DNA of 64,000 nt, taken from assembly GCA_037954325.1 (NCBI GenBank), contig JBBMNZ010000021.1:10322616-10386615 (forward strand). Reading direction: 5' to 3'. Source of the stretch: Fistularia commersonii (taxonomy: Eukaryota; Chordata; Actinopteri; Syngnathiformes; Fistulariidae). Shown here in pieces: positions 60,700 through 64,000 of the stretch; position 1 is the stretch's first letter, and the number at the start of each line of letters is the position of its first letter. The position numbers were made by a program, and so were the translations under genes. The notes beneath the pieces were generated by a model. It did no database searches. It worked only from the letters and a program-made list of their open reading frames with translations, and was not told the DNA's origin.

Positions 60700-61660
60700 G
60701 TGTCTATATATATAAAAGAAACATATTCATTCAATCATAGCAAAGGAACTCATGGAAAACAGCATGAATGGAGGTTGTGTTGCATTCGCTGCCTTGTGCG
60801 TCTTATGTGGTTAGTTAGTCACAATTTTCCAGCAGAGAGAGGTGACAGTCGATGTGAGCTCGCTCCCCCGCTACAGTAGCAACAGTATTATCTTTCATTC
60901 GACCTGGCTTGTGACCCCCCCCCCCAACTGCCCCGCTGCCCTCCCCCATCTCCTCTGCCCCTCCTTCCATTATTCCAGTTTTTTCATGCCGGAGACCATG
61001 ATGATCTTTCAACCTCGTCACTCTGAGCGACACAAACAGGTGGGTGGGGGATGGGGGTGCAGAAGGGGGGCATCATGCCAGTGATAAGTTCAACAAAAGG
61101 CTCCAAACAGGACGGACATCTACGCCGGAGAAATTCTCCAGTCAAGGCATTATCACCTCCTTCGACGTTCAGCCTCCCCCTTACAGGTCCATGCCTTCCA
61201 AACAATTCAATATACATAAGAACGCATTCGGCATCATGATATTTGTCTGTCACTGACTGACACTGTTCAAGTGAATGAAGTGAACAGGTGAACTACTGCT
61301 GGGTTTCAATGCCCGCCCTGCCAGTTATTGCTGTTTAATTCCCTCTTAGTTCCTGCTCTGCTCTGGATTGTATGAAAAAACTTCTTTTTTGAAAAAAAAA
61401 AAAACTAGATCCTCCTTTAAGATTTCCAAACCAGACTCACTCAGATTTCTATGATCCCCTTCGGACCGGTCCAGTGATCCGTTTATTTGCACTAATGTTC
61501 CCAACGGAGCCCGAATGTGCTGGAACTGTTACAAAGTGACCCTACTATGTGCATGTGACAACAAACACATTGAATCCTCATGCTAAACAAGTCCTTAGTG
61601 GGTAGCAATATTTTATTTCGTTTCTGAGTGCAGATACAGAATCACTTCATATTGACATGT
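60700..61660. other. Gene-free DNA
   Basis: Several overlapping short frames at 60815-61256 in GC-richer sequence; none resembles a known protein. Confidence 0.45.
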
Positions 61661-61674
61661 TGCTGCATCTTGCA

Positions 61675-61765
61675 GTACATAGAATAGAATACAGTAGAAT
61701 AGTACTTTATTGGTCCCAAAACTAATAATTTACCAGTTTTTGGATCAATAAAGTATATTCCATTT
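61675..61765. repeat. Fish interspersed repeat end ('ACTTTATTGGTCCC')
   Basis: AGAATAGAATACAGTAGAAT, then AGTACTTTATTGGTCCC and 'GGATCAATAAAGTATATTCC'. The two halves are partly inverted. Similar termini are common in fish genomes; family unknown. Confidence 0.4.
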
Positions 61766-61831
61766 TGCTGTATTCTATGCTAGTGCCGCAATGCTCCATT
61801 AAGTCCGTCAACAAGGCAAACAGCTGCATCA

Positions 61832-61834
<3 letters not shown>

Positions 61835-61899
<65 letters not shown>
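61835..61899. repeat. (CA)32 microsatellite
   Basis: Uninterrupted dinucleotide run. Confidence 0.96.
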
Positions 61900-61901
<2 letters not shown>

Positions 61902-61919
61902 CACATGTTCTCTTACTGG

Positions 61920-64000
61920 CCCCCTGTATAAACTGAATATAATCTAGATACGCTAGATCTGCAGTTCTATTACTATAATTTTGTGAATATCTTCAAAAAG
62001 TCGTCACCTTGATGACGTCATCAGAAACTAGGCCGATTCCAGCTGCCATCGTCAGGGGTTTCGATAAGCAGATATTTCCATGTTTCGGGGAAAAATGAAT
62101 CCTCTGGACAGATATCTTAAGTAAGCAGGTGTGTCTTGATGCTTGGCCCGATTAACCAGTGGGTCAGGGTTTCCCTGGAGACCGTCGCAGCCTCCCCACC
62201 CCAAAACAGACTCATGTCTTAATGTACAGGAAGCTGAATCACACGCGACGATTCTTTCGGAGGAGTCCAGTGCAACCTTTAATGTCCGCGGGATCAGTCT
62301 GGCGCTCCTCCAGCCCACGTCTGGCAGCTTCCTCCAGAGACCCCCGGGACCCTCCAGCTGAGGGTCAGCAGGGTTTATCGCTCTGGAGAAATCTAGAAGC
62401 TGGTGTGATGTGATGTAATAGACATCTGATAAGGAAAGCTGTATAAAGGCTCATCCTGCCGTGGGCCGAAGATGCCTTTGTCTGCGGCAAGTTTCACTAG
62501 TGTTGATGGCTTCTTTTATGACCATATCCTTTTCACACAGTGTGCTCGCACTGCTACCAGCTAACACACACATTCACACACACACACACATACACTCACA
62601 CATACACCCACCTTTCATTACAGCGAAACATTTACAGTAATTACACAGTGTAAAGCTGAGTAATTACCCAGCGGGGTCATGGTCATCGTACTCCAAAATG
62701 TGTGTGTACGCTTGTTTGTGGGTGTGTGTGTATGTGTGTATGTGTGTATGTGCTTGCGTGTACGTGATAGCATGTATTAAAAGAAATACGATTTAAAGAA
62801 TGTTTTAAATAGTACTTTTACCAATGTCGGATGTTTGATAATAGCCCATGAGTGCCGGATATTTTCTTTCTAAAAAAAAATTAATAATTTGTTGGCAGAC
62901 CCATTATGAACTGTATTTGCATGCAATAAAAAAATTGAAGAAATAAAAAGTAGCCGTCCACGTCAAACACATTCACATCAAAATATACATGGGCATACAC
63001 GTGTACTAGGTACATACACGTACTACACTACTAGGTACACTAGGTAACATGTACACATACATACACACCTACACACACACACATGCACCTGCACATGCAC
63101 ATACACATAAATATATAAATACACATACACAAACCCACTTCCAGTTAACACTCATCTGACCGAGTGCAGTTTAAAGCTCAGGAGGTAGATTATTGTGTTG
63201 TTAGATAAACATAATCAAACATAATTAAACATAATTAATAGTGACTTTTTTTGACCCAAGGAAAGCATTATTACCAGACGTCCTTACTTTTCCATTAATG
63301 TGTACTTACGTGGCACACGAACCAATGGCTTGGAAGGATAAGGGACCTGACAAATTTTGATTTGCGTAATTGCAAATTTGAGGAATTCTAGTAGTTATTA
63401 TGTATTTAGAAAAAAATCACCCAGCCTTATTAAGTAGACCTTTAAATAAGAGATATCGGGGTGGGGGAAGACATCTGCTAGGTGCACCACCGGGCTTTCT
63501 CCTGCAAAGCCGCTGAATCTTGGAGAAATCGGTGCGATTTAAATTTTCAAACCCCTGTCTTTTATCTCCTCATCAGGGGTGAAATCTGCACTTGCACACA
63601 CACGCACAAACATGTGTTTCACTGACCAGTGAGTCTAAAAATAGCCATCACGAGCCAACTGAGACACATACTTTTGTCGCCCCATGAGGGTCAGTGGCCC
63701 GGGGGAGCAGTCCTGTCTGGCCTGAACCACCAGCACCGTTCTCATGACCCCGACCCAGAGTACATCCTGTGGCTGCAGCTCTTGTCATTTTCATGGTCCT
63801 GACTGCTCCTTCTCTGTTAGTTAGCTGCTTGGCAAGGAGGGGGTCGGCAGTTTGTCTCCTTCTGCTGGTCAGAAGAAGCACTGCAGCGTGACTAAATTCT
63901 GGAGGAATCTCCCTCTTTTCTTTCAAAATTGATGACTGTGCTAATTATAATAGTAATAAATACAAAGAAAGAGAAAATTAATTTTTTTTTTGTTGTCCAT
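61920..64000. other. Gene-free DNA at the right end
   Basis: A GC-richer patch at 62140-62410, then AC/GT-rich low-complexity stretches around 62570-62770 and 62985-63130. No gene recognised up to the window edge. Confidence 0.45.

Noticed and set aside
1..64000. CRISPR arrays, bacterial operons, phage or endogenous retrovirus genes
   Set aside because: No repeat-spacer pattern, no gag/pol/env-like frame and no LTR pair seen; repeats here are eukaryotic microsatellites, SINEs and DNA transposons.

Overview
This window is nuclear DNA of a ray-finned fish, most likely a percomorph teleost. The signs are split genes with short GT-AG introns, dinucleotide microsatellites throughout, tRNA-derived SINEs with the fish-type tail, and Tc1- and pogo-like DNA transposon relics. 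I find no bacterial genes, viruses or CRISPR arrays.

Five conserved vertebrate genes could be reconstructed exon by exon. (1) serinc3, plus strand, 1382-10499: a serine incorporator lacking only its tiny first coding exon, which lies outside the window. (2) tp53rk, minus strand, 15274-12796: the two-exon KEOPS kinase Bud32/PRPK. It converges tail-to-tail with serinc3 and lies head-to-head with (3) slc2a10, plus strand, 18877-23995, which encodes GLUT10. That gene has a non-coding first exon behind a TATA box, a short uORF, an apparent GC-AG intron holding a dead Tc1 copy, and a small fifth coding exon. (4) csnk2a1, minus strand, 34279-28086: the casein kinase 2 alpha catalytic subunit, 12 coding exons and 393 residues. 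It carries unusual substitutions next to the activation loop. (5) tcf15 (paraxis), minus strand, first exon 52013-51531: a bHLH factor, with a plausible but out-of-phase second exon near 49.9 kb.

The pairs tp53rk/slc2a10 and csnk2a1/tcf15 match neighbour pairs on human chromosome 20 (20q13 and 20p13). The window therefore appears to join two blocks that lie far apart in human. The genes do not form a pathway; the shared layout is ancestral synteny.

The rest is intron and intergenic DNA. The region from 36.4 to 49.8 kb contains no recognised gene. It holds a small cysteine-rich, prohormone-like ORF (42888-43127), an unexplained 217-codon ORF (48517-49170) and a GC-rich block that could be a conserved element. 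The region from 52.2 to 64 kb is also gene-free. It is rich in simple repeats and SINE tails and carries two decayed tRNA genes (Ile-like, and Tyr-like with an intron). Two short elements with 'TATAAGGCGC' terminal inverted repeats flank the gene-rich part; one keeps a transposase DNA-binding fragment and the other encloses a perfect 16-bp hairpin.
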